Shown: one piece after another, positions 10,748 to 20,167 of the stretch
Layout: each line of letters begins with the position of its first letter
How positions within the stretch are numbered: position 1 is the stretch's first letter
Source: Streptomyces sp. WMMB303
GTDB lineage: Bacteria; Actinomycetota; Actinomycetes; Streptomycetales; Streptomycetaceae
Length of the DNA: 64,000 nucleotides
Direction of reading: 5' to 3'
NCBI RefSeq assembly: GCF_029351045.1
Contig: NZ_JARKIN010000001.1
Coordinates: 1,071,001-1,135,000 of the forward strand
Made by a program: the position numbers and the translations under genes
Notes under the pieces: model-generated
The model's database searches: none
What the model saw: the letters and a program-made list of their open reading frames with translations, nothing else
What the model was told of the DNA's origin: nothing

Positions 10748-12469
10748 CTACGGCTGGGTAACGCCTCGCGACAAGGGGTTCTCGGCGCGCCCCGACCGGT
10801 CCTCGCGGGCCCGGGCCCGCCGCGGGGCGGCGGAGGCGGCACCTGCTCCGGTGCCGGACTCGGCATCGCCGGAGCCCTCCACGGGCGCGGTTGCCCCGGC
10901 GGTCTCCATCCGCCGGGGCAACCGCAGCGCCGCCAGCGCACCGAGCAGCAGCAGGCAGGCGCTGACCAGCAGGGTCACATGCAGCCCGGTGACGAACGAG
11001 GACCGCGCGGCGGACCGCAGCGCGGCACCCGAAGCGCCGCCGAGGTGTCCGGCGACCTCGTACGCCTCCCCGAGCGAGTGCGCCGCATCGGCACCGGTGC
11101 GGTCGGGGAGACCGAGGCGGTGGGCGGCGTCCCGCACCCCCGGCCCATAGGCGGCGTTCATCACACTGCCCAGCAGAGCGATGCCGATGCCGGCGCCGAG
11201 CTGGTAGGCGGTCTCACCGACGGCGGCCGCGCCGCCGGACCGGCCGGGCGGTGCCTCGCTGAGCATGGACTCGTAGCAGCCGAACAGGGTGGTCTCCAGG
11301 CCGAAGCCGAGCAGCACGAACCCGCCGACCAGCAGGCCCGGCCGATCGTGCTGGCCCACCCCGGTCAGGCACAGCACCGCGGCCGCGGTCACCAGGAAGC
11401 CGAGCGCGACCATCGCCCGCGGGCCCAGCAGCGCCAGCAGCCGGGAGCCCAGCAGCCCCGCCGCGATGGCGGCGACGGACAGCGGCAGCAGCCGCAGCCC
11501 GGTCTCCAGCGGGGAGAGCCCGAGGACGAGCTGCAGATACTGGGCCGCGATCAGCGCCAGTCCGACCAGCGCCAGCACGGTCAGCACGATGCAGCCCACG
11601 GAGGTGCCGAAGGCGGCCCGGGTGAGAGTGCCGAAGTCGATCAGCGGATGGGTGCGCCGCCGCTGACGGCGCACGAACAGCGCGATCAGCACCGCCCCGG
11701 CGAGCAGCGGCAGCCAGCACAGCGGGGTGAGCACCTCGCCGCCCCCCGCCTGCTTGACCCCGAGTATCACTCCGAAGAGGCCCAGAGCCGCCATCACAGC
11801 GCCCAGGACGTCCCAGGGGCCGTCGCTGCCGGTGGCCGACTCCGGCAGCAGCCACCGCCCCACCGGGAGGCTGGCGGCCATCAGCGGAATGTTGACCAGG
11901 AAGACCGCGCCCCACCAGAAGTGCTCCAGCAGCGCTCCCCCGACCAGCGGCCCGACCGCCGCGCCCACCGCGGCGACGGCGCTCCAGATGCCGACGGCCA
12001 GCGCCCGCTCCCGGCGGTCGGGGAAGACCTGGCGCAGTATCGATAGGGTGGCGGGCATGATCATGGCACCGCCCACTCCGAGCAGCCCCCGGGCGGCGAT
12101 CAGCACATCCGGGGTGGGCGCGTACGCGGCGACGGCGGAGGCGGCGGCGAAGAGCGCGTAGCCGAACAGCAGCACCCGGCGGGTGCCGATCCGGTCGCCG
12201 AGGGTGCCGAAGAGGATCAGCAGCGAGGCGCACACCAGCGGATAGGTGTCCACGATCCACAGCAGCTCGATGGAGCCGGGGCGCAGGTCCTCGGAGACCG
12301 CGGGCACGGCGACGTGCAGCACGGTGGCGTCGACGGCCACCAGGAGCAGGCTCGTGCAGAGCACGACGAGCACGACCCACCGGTTCGCCTCCCGGTCGGA
12401 CCGCGCTCCCGGTCCGCTGCCGGGGACGTCCGCCGCCTTCCGCGATATGGCCGTGGTCGTCCCGGACAT
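10748..12469 (-). CDS. MFS drug efflux transporter, DHA2 (14-helix) family
   Basis: 573 residues with about 14 hydrophobic segments between residues 30 and 540. The loop motif GTLGDRIGTRRVLL and the motif C-like GPLVGGALLEHFWW are those of proton-driven EmrB/QacA-type exporters. ATG at 12469 is preceded by AGGAGG at 7 nt. The C-terminal 45 residues are charged and low in complexity, probably cytoplasmic. It lies 43 nt upstream of the glutaryl-CoA dehydrogenase gene on the same strand, so read-through is possible, but no shared function is evident. No TetR-type regulator is adjacent. The substrate is unknown. Confidence 0.9.
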   Translation of the reverse strand: MSGTTTAISRKAADVPGSGPGARSDREANRWVVLVVLCTSLLLVAVDATVLHVAVPAVSEDLRPGSIELLWIVDTYPLVCASLLILFGTLGDRIGTRRVLLFGYALFAAASAVAAYAPTPDVLIAARGLLGVGGAMIMPATLSILRQVFPDRRERALAVGIWSAVAAVGAAVGPLVGGALLEHFWWGAVFLVNIPLMAASLPVGRWLLPESATGSDGPWDVLGAVMAALGLFGVILGVKQAGGGEVLTPLCWLPLLAGAVLIALFVRRQRRRTHPLIDFGTLTRAAFGTSVGCIVLTVLALVGLALIAAQYLQLVLGLSPLETGLRLLPLSVAAIAAGLLGSRLLALLGPRAMVALGFLVTAAAVLCLTGVGQHDRPGLLVGGFVLLGFGLETTLFGCYESMLSEAPPGRSGGAAAVGETAYQLGAGIGIALLGSVMNAAYGPGVRDAAHRLGLPDRTGADAAHSLGEAYEVAGHLGGASGAALRSAARSSFVTGLHVTLLVSACLLLLGALAALRLPRRMETAGATAPVEGSGDAESGTGAGAASAAPRRARAREDRSGRAENPLSRGVTQP

Positions 12470-12794
12470 GTACGCACCTCCTGTTGCTCTCGCACCCGCG
12501 GGACGGACCGTGGGGGGGTGGGGGACGGCTGCCCGGATCGCGGCTCTCGCACGCGGCCCGATCGGCGTCGGCGTCCGGCCCCGGTGAAGAGGGGCAAGTG
12601 CCGGTCAGCGTACGCGAACCGGCACGGGCGTCCAGTGCTCCCCCATCAAACGGAAGGAGCGCCCCCGGTGCAGCTGCCCGACGTGCGGCTGTGCATGACC
12701 GCGATTTTCCAGCAGTTTCCGGACACCGGTCGCATCCTTCCCGCCGGACCGCCCGCCGCACCGGGCGCCGGGAGCGTGGCCAATAATCGTCCGA
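12470..12794. other. Divergent intergenic region MFS / PIG-V-like gene
   Basis: About 325 nt. A -10-like AATAAT (12782-12787) ends exactly 7 nt before the ATG at 12795, and no ribosome site is well placed. This suggests a leaderless mRNA for the rightward gene. Nothing else is recognisable. Confidence 0.45.
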
Positions 12795-13961
12795 ATGACT
12801 GACCTCGCCGACCCGGGCACACCCGAGGTGCGTTCCGGGACCACCGGATACGGCAGCCGCCGACTCCTGCGCGGGCCCGCCGCCGCGCTGGCGGCCTACG
12901 CGGGCGTGCGCGTGCTGGGCCTGCTGGTGCTGGCGCTCTGGAGCGCGGAGCGGGGCACGAGTGCGCACACCTTGCTCACGGCGCGCTGGGACTCCCTGTG
13001 GTACACCCGGGTCGCCGACGGCCGGTACGGCTACCAGGTGCGGCTCCCGGACGGCGGCGTCCATTCCGACCTGGCCTTCTTCCCGCTGCTGCCGGCGCTG
13101 GAGCGCGGACTGGCCGAGCTCTCCCCGCTCACCGCGCCGGACGCGGGCATGCTGGTGAGCTGGCTCTCCTCGCTGGCGGCGGCCTGGGCGCTGTATCTGA
13201 CGGGCGCGCGGCTGCACGGGCACCGTGCGGGAGTCTGCCTGGCGGTGCTGTGGGCGGCGCTGCCGGTCGGCGTGGTGCAGTCGATGGCCTACAGCGAGTC
13301 ACTGTTCACCGCGCTGGCCGCCTGGGCGCTGTGGTCGGTGCTGCGGGGCCGGTGGGTGTGGGCGGGCGCCCTGACCGCGCTGGCGGGGCTGACCCGCCCG
13401 GTGGGGGCCGCGGTGGTGGCCGCGGTGTGGATCGCGGCGCTGCTGGAACTGTGGCGGGAGCGGCGCCGACCGGATGCGCGCATGGCGCTGGGGCTGCTGC
13501 TGGCACCCATGGGGTGGCTGGGGTACGTCGTCTGGGTGGGGTTCCGCACCGGAAGTGTGACCGGGTACCTGGACGTCCAGGAGCAGTGGGGCAACGGCTT
13601 CGACGGCAGCCTGGCGTTCGCGGGATTCGTCCGGGACACCTTCGGGGACACGCCGGCCGGCGGCCTGGGGCTGGTCGCGGGGGTGGCCCTGGTGCTCTGG
13701 CTGTGCGTGCAGTGCGTCCGGCGCCGGCAGCCCGCGGCGCTGCTGGTGTACACGGGGCTGGTGGTGGCTCTCGCGCTGGGCGCCAAAGGGTACTTCGGCT
13801 CCAAGCCCCGGTTGCTGCTGCCCGCCTACCCACTGTTGCTCCCGGTGGCGGTCGCGCTGGCGCGGTGGCGGCGCCCGGCCGCCGCGGTGGTGCTGTGCGG
13901 TCTGGCGGCCGTCTCGGCCTGCTACGGCGCCTGGTGGCTCAACGGCTCCGGACCGCCGTGA
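12795..13961 (+). CDS. Membrane mannosyltransferase-like protein (PIG-V/GT-C family)
   Basis: 388 residues with 9-10 membrane segments. The first loop after helix 1 carries RWDSLWYTRVADGRYG, followed by HSDLAFFPLLP and YSESLFTAL, which are hallmark positions of PIG-V-type polyprenol-linked mannosyltransferases; the acidic residue of RWD is the likely catalytic site. Such enzymes use polyprenyl-phosphate mannose on the outer face of the membrane; the acceptor here is unknown. The ATG lacks a ribosome site but follows a -10-like hexamer by 7 nt, so leaderless translation is inferred. It is transcribed in the same direction as the PAP2 gene downstream but separated by about 290 nt. Confidence 0.8.
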   Translation: MTDLADPGTPEVRSGTTGYGSRRLLRGPAAALAAYAGVRVLGLLVLALWSAERGTSAHTLLTARWDSLWYTRVADGRYGYQVRLPDGGVHSDLAFFPLLPALERGLAELSPLTAPDAGMLVSWLSSLAAAWALYLTGARLHGHRAGVCLAVLWAALPVGVVQSMAYSESLFTALAAWALWSVLRGRWVWAGALTALAGLTRPVGAAVVAAVWIAALLELWRERRRPDARMALGLLLAPMGWLGYVVWVGFRTGSVTGYLDVQEQWGNGFDGSLAFAGFVRDTFGDTPAGGLGLVAGVALVLWLCVQCVRRRQPAALLVYTGLVVALALGAKGYFGSKPRLLLPAYPLLLPVAVALARWRRPAAAVVLCGLAAVSACYGAWWLNGSGPP

Positions 13962-14073
13962 GGACCGACCAGGGCGCACAGGACTCCGAGAGGCGCAGGG
14001 GGCGTACGCAGGGGCGCGGGTCGCGCCGACGCGCGACAAAGGCAGGGTGCACCGACCGGTGAATGGTGCGAAT

Positions 14074-14098
14074 TTCCGTCAACCCACGTGTGACGGAA
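14074..14098 (+). terminator. Weak hairpin between PIG-V-like and PAP2 genes
   Basis: TTCCGTCA and TGACGGAA form an 8-bp inverted repeat with a 9-nt loop in a relatively AT-rich patch 113 nt after the upstream stop. It could be a terminator or an operator. Confidence 0.35.
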
Positions 14099-14242
14099 GT
14101 CGCTTCACGGTCCCGTCCCGACAATGAATCGGGCCCGGAATCGTGGGGGATAAACAGTACCCGGGCCGTACGAGGCGCTTTTTGCACATCACATCGGCAT
14201 CACGAACGGGCCGCCCTCGCCGGACCGGCTCTTCACGGCCGG

Positions 14243-14248
14243 TAATCT
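14243..14248 (+). promoter_or_regulatory. -10 hexamer of a probable leaderless promoter (PAP2 gene)
   Basis: TAATCT ends 7 nt before GTG at 14256, placing the transcription start at the first base of the start codon. No ribosome site is present. Confidence 0.5.
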
Positions 14249-14255
14249 CGATTAG

Positions 14256-15164
14256 GTGCGTACCGACCGAATCTTCTCCCGGCTGGAGCAGGAGCCTCAT
14301 CGCCCCCGCGGGCCCTTCCCGCGGATGAGCCCTGTCCGGCTGGGCCTGTTCAGCACCACGGTCGCCTTCTACCTGGCGATCGTGGTCGCCGTGCTGGGCA
14401 CGACCTGGCTCGTGCAGCTCGACTGGCAGGTCATGCTCTTCCGCCCGTACAAGCAGTGGCCCGCCATCCACGGGTTCCTGGACGCCTTCGTGGTGCTGGG
14501 GCAGCGCGGTCCCACCGCGGTGCTGGTCGCGGCGTGGCTGGGCTGGCGCTCCTGGCGGCAGCGCACGCTGCGGCCGCTGCTGGCCCTGGGGTTCGCGCTG
14601 CTGCTGCTCAACGCGTCGGTCGGCGCGGTGAAGATCGGCCTCGGCCGCCTGGGCCCGCACTACGCCACCGAGATCGGCTCGGCCGAACTGTGGGCCGGCG
14701 GGGATATATTCCCTTCGGGACACACCGCCAACGCCGTGGTGACCTGGGGCATCCTCGCCTACCTGGCCACCACGCCGCGGGCCCGCAGATGGCTCTCCGT
14801 CGTCGCCGCCGTCTTCGCGCTCGGAGTGGGCGCGACCACCGTCTACCTCGGTACGCACTGGGTGAGCGACGTACTCCTCGGCTGGGCCGCCGGACTGCTG
14901 ATCCTGCTGGGGTTGCCCTGGTGCGAACCCGCGATCGCGCGAGTCGAGGCCACCGTTCTGGCACTGCGTGAACGGTTCAGCACAGCGGGGTCACCCCAGC
15001 CGGGTGAGCCCTCGCCGGCCGCCTCGCCCGCCGCGCAGCCGTTGCCGGCCCGGCAACCGCTGGTCGGGGCCCGGCTCCCGGCACAGGACTCCGGGAACGG
15101 AACCCGTGCTGCACTGCCGCGCACGGCGGACGAGACGCGCTCGGCCGCCTCGTCCCGGTCGTGA
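14256..15164 (+). CDS. PAP2-family membrane phosphatase with altered first motif
   Basis: 302 residues with 5-6 membrane helices between about 28 and 225 and a proline/alanine-rich cytoplasmic tail. Phosphatase motif 2 is PSGHT (153-157) and motif 3 is GTHWVSD (199-205), with the histidines of the PAP2 superfamily in place. Motif 1 should be K-x6-R-P but reads K126 ... G133-P134, so the second arginine is replaced by glycine while R131 remains nearby. Family members dephosphorylate lipid phosphates such as undecaprenyl diphosphate or phosphatidate. Start GTG at 14256 has no ribosome site and is probably leaderless. Activity is likely but the motif change makes it less certain. Confidence 0.82.
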   Translation: MRTDRIFSRLEQEPHRPRGPFPRMSPVRLGLFSTTVAFYLAIVVAVLGTTWLVQLDWQVMLFRPYKQWPAIHGFLDAFVVLGQRGPTAVLVAAWLGWRSWRQRTLRPLLALGFALLLLNASVGAVKIGLGRLGPHYATEIGSAELWAGGDIFPSGHTANAVVTWGILAYLATTPRARRWLSVVAAVFALGVGATTVYLGTHWVSDVLLGWAAGLLILLGLPWCEPAIARVEATVLALRERFSTAGSPQPGEPSPAASPAAQPLPARQPLVGARLPAQDSGNGTRAALPRTADETRSAASSRS

Positions 15165-15174
15165 CCGCCGGTCG

Positions 15175-15402
15175 TCAGCCCGCCCAGCAGCGGACCACCC
15201 GCTCGCCCTCGACCGCCAGGTTCAGCCGCCCCACCACGTACTCCATGGTGATGATCGCGTCCGGTTCCAGTAGCCGCACGCTCGACCAGCCCCGCGCGCG
15301 GGCCCGCTGTTCGGCCTCCTGCGCGCCGAGACCCACATAGTCCTCGGGGGCGTCCTGCGGGGTGTCGTCGGGGGGTTGTGGTGCTGCGGATTCCGGTGCC
15401 AT
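15175..15402 (-). CDS. Small protein of the proteinase inhibitor I78 family
   Basis: 75 residues. The core matches the I78 (potato inhibitor I-like) pattern: YVGLGAQEAEQRARARGW, then VRLLEPDAIITMEYVVGRLNL, then GERVVRCW. Members inhibit serine proteases, though many bacterial ones are untested. There is no signal peptide, so it would act in the cytoplasm unless secreted otherwise. ATG at 15402 has GGTGG shortly upstream. The gene is convergent with the PAP2 gene, only 10 nt from its stop. Confidence 0.7.
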   Translation of the reverse strand: MAPESAAPQPPDDTPQDAPEDYVGLGAQEAEQRARARGWSSVRLLEPDAIITMEYVVGRLNLAVEGERVVRCWAG

Positions 15403-15671
15403 GGGACCACCGTATGCACCCGGCCGCGGCAGCCGGAAGTCCCGCCTTCGCAGCAGCGGCGTCACACTTGCGTCACAACGCTCCGTGCACGCTCCCCCGT
15501 TGCCCGCTTCACTCGTACGTGGTCTCCGCGCGTCTGCACGCCACGCAATTCGGCGAATTCCGCATTCGCTTTCCGATGCCCCGACCAGAGGCATTGCCGA
15601 CTGTCCTACGAATTCCGGAACAGCGCGGGAAGCCCGAACTGAAACCATCGGAAGAACTGCTGAACAATGCG
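15403..15671. other. Intergenic region upstream of the I78-like gene
   Basis: About 270 nt, the lowest-GC stretch in this part of the window (15490-15660). It probably contains the promoter of the small inhibitor-like gene; no precise element is assigned. Confidence 0.4.
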
Positions 15672-16658
15672 TTACCGCCGCTCTTCCTCCCGGTCGGCGG
15701 AGACCAGTGCGCGGGACAGCCGGTCGCGCAGCAGGACGAGCTGCTCCGCCAGGTCCGCGGGCCCGCGGACCTCGAAGTCGAAGTCGAGCAGGAGCAGATG
15801 GACGAGCAGCGTCTCCCGCGAGGCGGCGCCGGTCCGCAGCAGGCAACTGTGCTCGTCGACCGCCTCCAGGGTGCCGGCGGCCAGGGATATCCGCTCGGCC
15901 GCCACCGCCACGGGAGCGTGCAGCAGAACGGTGGCCTGCGCCGGGTAAACCCGCGTGGAGATGCCTTCGGCCACCCAGGCGGCCAGGTCCCCGGCGGGCG
16001 CCGGCCGGGGCTCGAACCGCGGTCCGTGCGGCGGAGTCAGGGTGATCCGGTCGACCCGGAACGTCCGCCAGTCGGCGCGCTCGGTGTCCCAACCCACCAG
16101 GTACCAGCGGCGGTGCGTGGTCACCAGCCGGTGCGGCTCCACCAGCCGGTGCGAAGGGACGCCCTCGTGCGACTCGTACCGGAAGCGCAGCCGCTCGTGG
16201 TCTCGGCAGGCGCGGGCCAGCTCGGCGAGCGCACCCGGCTCGACAGTGGGCCCGCCGTGCGGACCGGTCAACTGCACGGTGAACTCGTTCAGCGCCGCCA
16301 CTCTCCGGCGCAGCCGGTCCGGGAGGACCTGCTCCAGCTTGGCGAGGGCCCGCTCCGAGGCATCCCTGACCCCCTCTACGGCGCCGCCCGCCGCGCCGCG
16401 CAGCCCCACCGCGACGGCGACCGCCTCGTCGTCCGCGAGCAGCAGCGGCGGCAGCCGGGCCCCGGCGCCGAGCCGGTAGCCGCCGGCGGTGCCGCTGACG
16501 GAGTGGACCGGATAGCCCAGCTCCCGCAGTCGGTCCACGTCCCGGCGGACGGTGCGGGGAGTGACACCGAGCCGTCGGGCGAGGTCACCGCCCGAGCGGT
16601 CGGGATGGGTCTGCAGCAGCGAAAGCAGCCGCAACAGCCGTGCCGAGGTGTCCAGCAT
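15672..16658 (-). CDS. WYL-domain transcriptional regulator, YafY type
   Basis: 328 residues. An N-terminal winged helix-turn-helix (about 1-55, LARRLGVTPRTVRRDVDRLRE) is followed by a WYL domain (about 140-215) with HRRWYLVGWD and RTFRVDRI, and a C-terminal extension (WCX). WYL domains sense nucleic acids or other ligands, and such proteins regulate DNA-damage or metabolic genes. ATG at 16658 is chosen from the HTH boundary; no ribosome site is present, but CAGAAT lies 6 nt upstream and could be a -10 of a leaderless transcript. Target genes are unknown. Confidence 0.88.
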   Translation of the reverse strand: MLDTSARLLRLLSLLQTHPDRSGGDLARRLGVTPRTVRRDVDRLRELGYPVHSVSGTAGGYRLGAGARLPPLLLADDEAVAVAVGLRGAAGGAVEGVRDASERALAKLEQVLPDRLRRRVAALNEFTVQLTGPHGGPTVEPGALAELARACRDHERLRFRYESHEGVPSHRLVEPHRLVTTHRRWYLVGWDTERADWRTFRVDRITLTPPHGPRFEPRPAPAGDLAAWVAEGISTRVYPAQATVLLHAPVAVAAERISLAAGTLEAVDEHSCLLRTGAASRETLLVHLLLLDFDFEVRGPADLAEQLVLLRDRLSRALVSADREEERR

Positions 16659-16696
16659 GGAGTGATTCTGGCAGCACCCGCGAGCGAGGCGCGCCC

Positions 16697-16723
16697 GGCC
16701 CCGGACCGGACGGGTCCGGGGCC
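16697..16723 (-). terminator. Terminator hairpin after the GT4/unknown-protein pair
   Basis: GGCCCCGGACC and its exact complement form an 11-bp stem with a 5-nt loop, 38 nt past the stop of the 16761-17759 gene. Confidence 0.65.
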
Positions 16724-16760
16724 CGCTCCCGCTCGGTGGCGTGCGCCCGCGGTCCCCGGT

Positions 16761-17759
16761 TCACTCCACGCGGTCGATCCGCACGGCCAAGTCGTTGTTG
16801 AGCGTGTAGTACGGCTTCGCGGTGACCGCCGCGGCCTCGTCGGCGACCGGACCGGCCGCGGCCGGTTGTCCGGCGTCCCGGGTGACGGGCTGCGCGGGAT
16901 AGGTGAAGATCCGCTTCTTGTCCGGGACATCGTCCAGGATCCGCGCGACCCGCACCGCCTCGGCCCCTTCGGCGGGGCGCAGCCACAGGTCCCACAGCCG
17001 GCCCCCGAGCAGCGCCGCGAACGGCAGTACGGCCGCGAACTCCCGCCGGTCGCCCTCCTTCCCGGCCGCGTCGGCGATCACCGGCTCGGCCGGCCCGCGC
17101 CGCGGCCATGCCTCCAGCCGCGCGGTGGCGGAGACCTCGGCGCCGTAGAGCCGGCCGCCTACTTCCAGGGCGCCGTCCCGCATCCGCAGCGCACCGGCCT
17201 CTGCGTGCGGCCAGCGCATCCAGGACCGGACGCTGAGGTTGCCGTGCTTGGTGGCGTAGGGGATGCGCACGCCCAGCCAGCCGCGGTTCTCGTGCGGAAC
17301 CCGGTCCACCAGCGAGCGCAGGTCGTTGACGCCCGGGGAGAGTCTGCGCGGATCGCGTCCGGCGAGCGCGAGGAAGACGTTCCAGCGCCCTTCGGTCAGC
17401 CTGACCGTGCTGGGCAGCGCGGCGCGCAGCGTGCCGGGCTCCGCGTCCTGCACCGGGGTCAGCGGCAGCCGGACCTCTTCCGTCTCGCCCGAGACGTCCG
17501 GACGGCGGCGCAGCAGCAGTCCCGCCTCCTCGCTTCCGGTCCCGGCGTCGGTCCCGGCGAGCCTCAGGTCGAAGGTGAGGCCGCCCGCGCTGTCGGCGGT
17601 GCAGTCGGTCGCCGGGCCGCGCTGGGCGGGCTGTGGGGGCACGGGTTCTCCAGCGTCGTGGCGGTGCTCCTCCTCGGCGCCGAGGGGAAGAGGGGCGAGC
17701 GGGCCGTCGGCGACGGACGCCGCTCCTGTGGTGACGGTCCTGATCGTGCTGCCGCTCAT
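16761..17759 (-). CDS. Conserved protein of unknown function coupled to a glycosyltransferase
   Basis: 332 residues, no signal peptide and no membrane segment. The composition suggests a two-part beta-rich protein (for example LTEGRWNVFLALAG and RLWDLWLRPAEGA). I recognise no catalytic motif. It starts at ATG 17759 inside the stop of the GT4 gene (ATGA), so the two are translationally coupled, and a terminator follows. In streptomycetes such proteins are often named transferase only by neighbourhood. A role together with the glycosyltransferase, perhaps in a cell-wall glycopolymer, is inference. Confidence 0.75.
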   Translation of the reverse strand: MSGSTIRTVTTGAASVADGPLAPLPLGAEEEHRHDAGEPVPPQPAQRGPATDCTADSAGGLTFDLRLAGTDAGTGSEEAGLLLRRRPDVSGETEEVRLPLTPVQDAEPGTLRAALPSTVRLTEGRWNVFLALAGRDPRRLSPGVNDLRSLVDRVPHENRGWLGVRIPYATKHGNLSVRSWMRWPHAEAGALRMRDGALEVGGRLYGAEVSATARLEAWPRRGPAEPVIADAAGKEGDRREFAAVLPFAALLGGRLWDLWLRPAEGAEAVRVARILDDVPDKKRIFTYPAQPVTRDAGQPAAAGPVADEAAAVTAKPYYTLNNDLAVRIDRVE

Positions 17760-19006
17760 GCTGTGTGTCCTCCCTGGAGCGCCGCTTGCCCGTTGGCCAG
17801 CGCGTCCTTGACGGCGTAGGCCCCGCTCAGCAGCGAGGCGCGGGTACGGTGCAGGCCCCGGCTGCCCTTGCCGACGAGGTCGTGGAGTATCGACTCGTAG
17901 CGGGCCCCGATGAGCGAGGGGTCGAAGCGCGCGGAGTCGTTGAGCGCGGCCCGGCCCATCCGGCGGCGCAGTTCGTCGTCGTTGATCAGGCCGAGGAGCG
18001 CTCCGGCGACGGCGTCCTCATCGCCCGTCGGCACGAGGCGTCCGTCGACGCCGGGCCGCACGATCTCGGCGGGCCCGTGCGGGCAGTCCGTGGCGACGAC
18101 GGGCAGGCCGCAGCGCATGGCCTCGACGATGGTCATGCCGAAGGACTCCAGACTGGAGGTGACGGCCGCTATCGACCCCTTGGCCCACTCCGGCTCGATG
18201 GGGTGGATGGGCCCCATCAGGAAGACGTGGTTGTAGAGTCCGAGTTCGTCGATGAGGGCGCGCAGCCCGGGCCGCTCCCGTCCTCCCCCGTAGATCCGCA
18301 GCCGCCAGTCCGGCCGCTCGGCCACGACCCTGGCGAAGGCGCGCACCAGCAGGTCGTACCGCTTGGCCGGGGCGAGCCGGCCCGCCGCGACGACCCACTT
18401 GCTGGTGCCGTCGGCCGGTTCGACGGCCGGTGCGGGGACGCTGTTGGGGACCGCCTCCACCCGGACACCGGGCAGCCGCAGCAGGCGGCGGTAGTCGGTG
18501 GCGTCGGCCTCGGTGACGGTGGTCAGCGCGTCGAGGCGGGGATAGACGGTGCGCAGCACGCGTCTGAGGCTGCGGGAGTGGGTCGCGAGGGTGAGGTGCT
18601 CCTGCCCCAGTCTCGCGGGCCCGCGCCGGGTCTGGCGGGCGAGGTGCACATTGAGGCCCGGCCGGGTGCCGATGACGACGTCCGCCTCGGTGCTGCCCAG
18701 GTGGTCCCCGATGAGGCGGTCGGTCAGCTCGCTGTACATCGGGTACTTGCCGTCGGACTCCGGGAAGACCCGGGCGGGCCGGGTGTGTTCGGCGCCCAGG
18801 CTGTCCGGTGAGCGCACTCCGCGGGTGTCGACGAGATGACGCAGCCGCACCCCCGGCCCCGGGTCGAACACCGGCCGGTCCCGGGTCCGGAAGACCGAGA
18901 CGACTTCGACGTCGTGGCGCTCGGCCAGGGAGCGGGCCAGGTTGTAGGTGGTACGGACGGTGCCCCCGATGGCATACCCGTTGTGGAGCAAGAAGGAAAT
19001 GTGCAT
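17756..19006 (-). CDS. Glycosyltransferase, family 4 (GT-B fold)
   Basis: 416 residues from the preferred start. The N-terminus MHISFLLHNGYAIGGTVRT contains the glycine loop of GT-B acceptor domains. The C-terminal half has WVVAAGRLAPAKRYDLLVRAF, then SSLESFGMTIVEAMRCGLPVVATD, the E-x7-E motif that binds the nucleotide sugar. ATG at 19006 is chosen because family homology begins there; an in-frame GTG at 19060 would add 18 unlikely residues. The donor and acceptor are unknown; the layout (GT4 plus coupled unknown protein) resembles teichoic acid or exopolysaccharide genes. A palindrome, TTCAGAA-GAG-TTCTGAA, lies about 110 nt upstream and may be an operator. Confidence 0.85.
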   Translation of the reverse strand: MHISFLLHNGYAIGGTVRTTYNLARSLAERHDVEVVSVFRTRDRPVFDPGPGVRLRHLVDTRGVRSPDSLGAEHTRPARVFPESDGKYPMYSELTDRLIGDHLGSTEADVVIGTRPGLNVHLARQTRRGPARLGQEHLTLATHSRSLRRVLRTVYPRLDALTTVTEADATDYRRLLRLPGVRVEAVPNSVPAPAVEPADGTSKWVVAAGRLAPAKRYDLLVRAFARVVAERPDWRLRIYGGGRERPGLRALIDELGLYNHVFLMGPIHPIEPEWAKGSIAAVTSSLESFGMTIVEAMRCGLPVVATDCPHGPAEIVRPGVDGRLVPTGDEDAVAGALLGLINDDELRRRMGRAALNDSARFDPSLIGARYESILHDLVGKGSRGLHRTRASLLSGAYAVKDALANGQAALQGGHTA

Positions 19007-19111
19007 TTGTCCCGAGTCCCACGCATCCTCGCGGTCAGTCCCCCTCTGTCCGCCTGTCACCGAGCTAGACCGTTAAGTGCGGGGCAGGGTTGGGTGCGTT
19101 GAGCAGGTTGT

Positions 19112-19128
19112 TTCAGAAGAGTTCTGAA
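19112..19128. promoter_or_regulatory. 17-bp palindrome upstream of the GT4 gene
   Basis: TTCAGAA-GAG-TTCTGAA is a perfect 7-3-7 inverted repeat in an AT-rich island between the GT4 gene and the Rpf-like gene's terminator. Its size and symmetry suggest a regulator-binding site; the regulator is not identifiable. Confidence 0.5.
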
Positions 19129-19206
19129 TGGTTTTACTTTTGTGACCTGTTGTGGGGAACGAAATTCGTGCGCGGGACGTAGCCGCCCGGCACCGGAGCA
19201 GGCACG

Positions 19207-19240
19207 GCGGCCCCGCCAGGCACGCACCTGGCGGGGCCGC
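19207..19240 (-). terminator. Terminator hairpin after the Rpf-LysM gene
   Basis: A 14-bp perfect stem, GCGGCCCCGCCAGG with its complement, and a 6-nt loop, 36 nt beyond the stop codon. Confidence 0.75.
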
Positions 19241-19275
19241 TCCGCTCCGGCCGCCGGGCGGCCGGGAGCGAGTGG

Positions 19276-20139
<864 letters not shown>

Positions 20140-20167
20140 TCAGTAGTCGACAGCCCGACCGGCCCGT

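Noticed and set aside
9520..12469. Acyl-CoA dehydrogenase plus MFS pump as a small biosynthetic cluster
   Set aside because: Only 43 nt separate them, but no other biosynthetic enzyme or regulator is present, and the dehydrogenase looks like catabolic glutaryl-CoA dehydrogenase.
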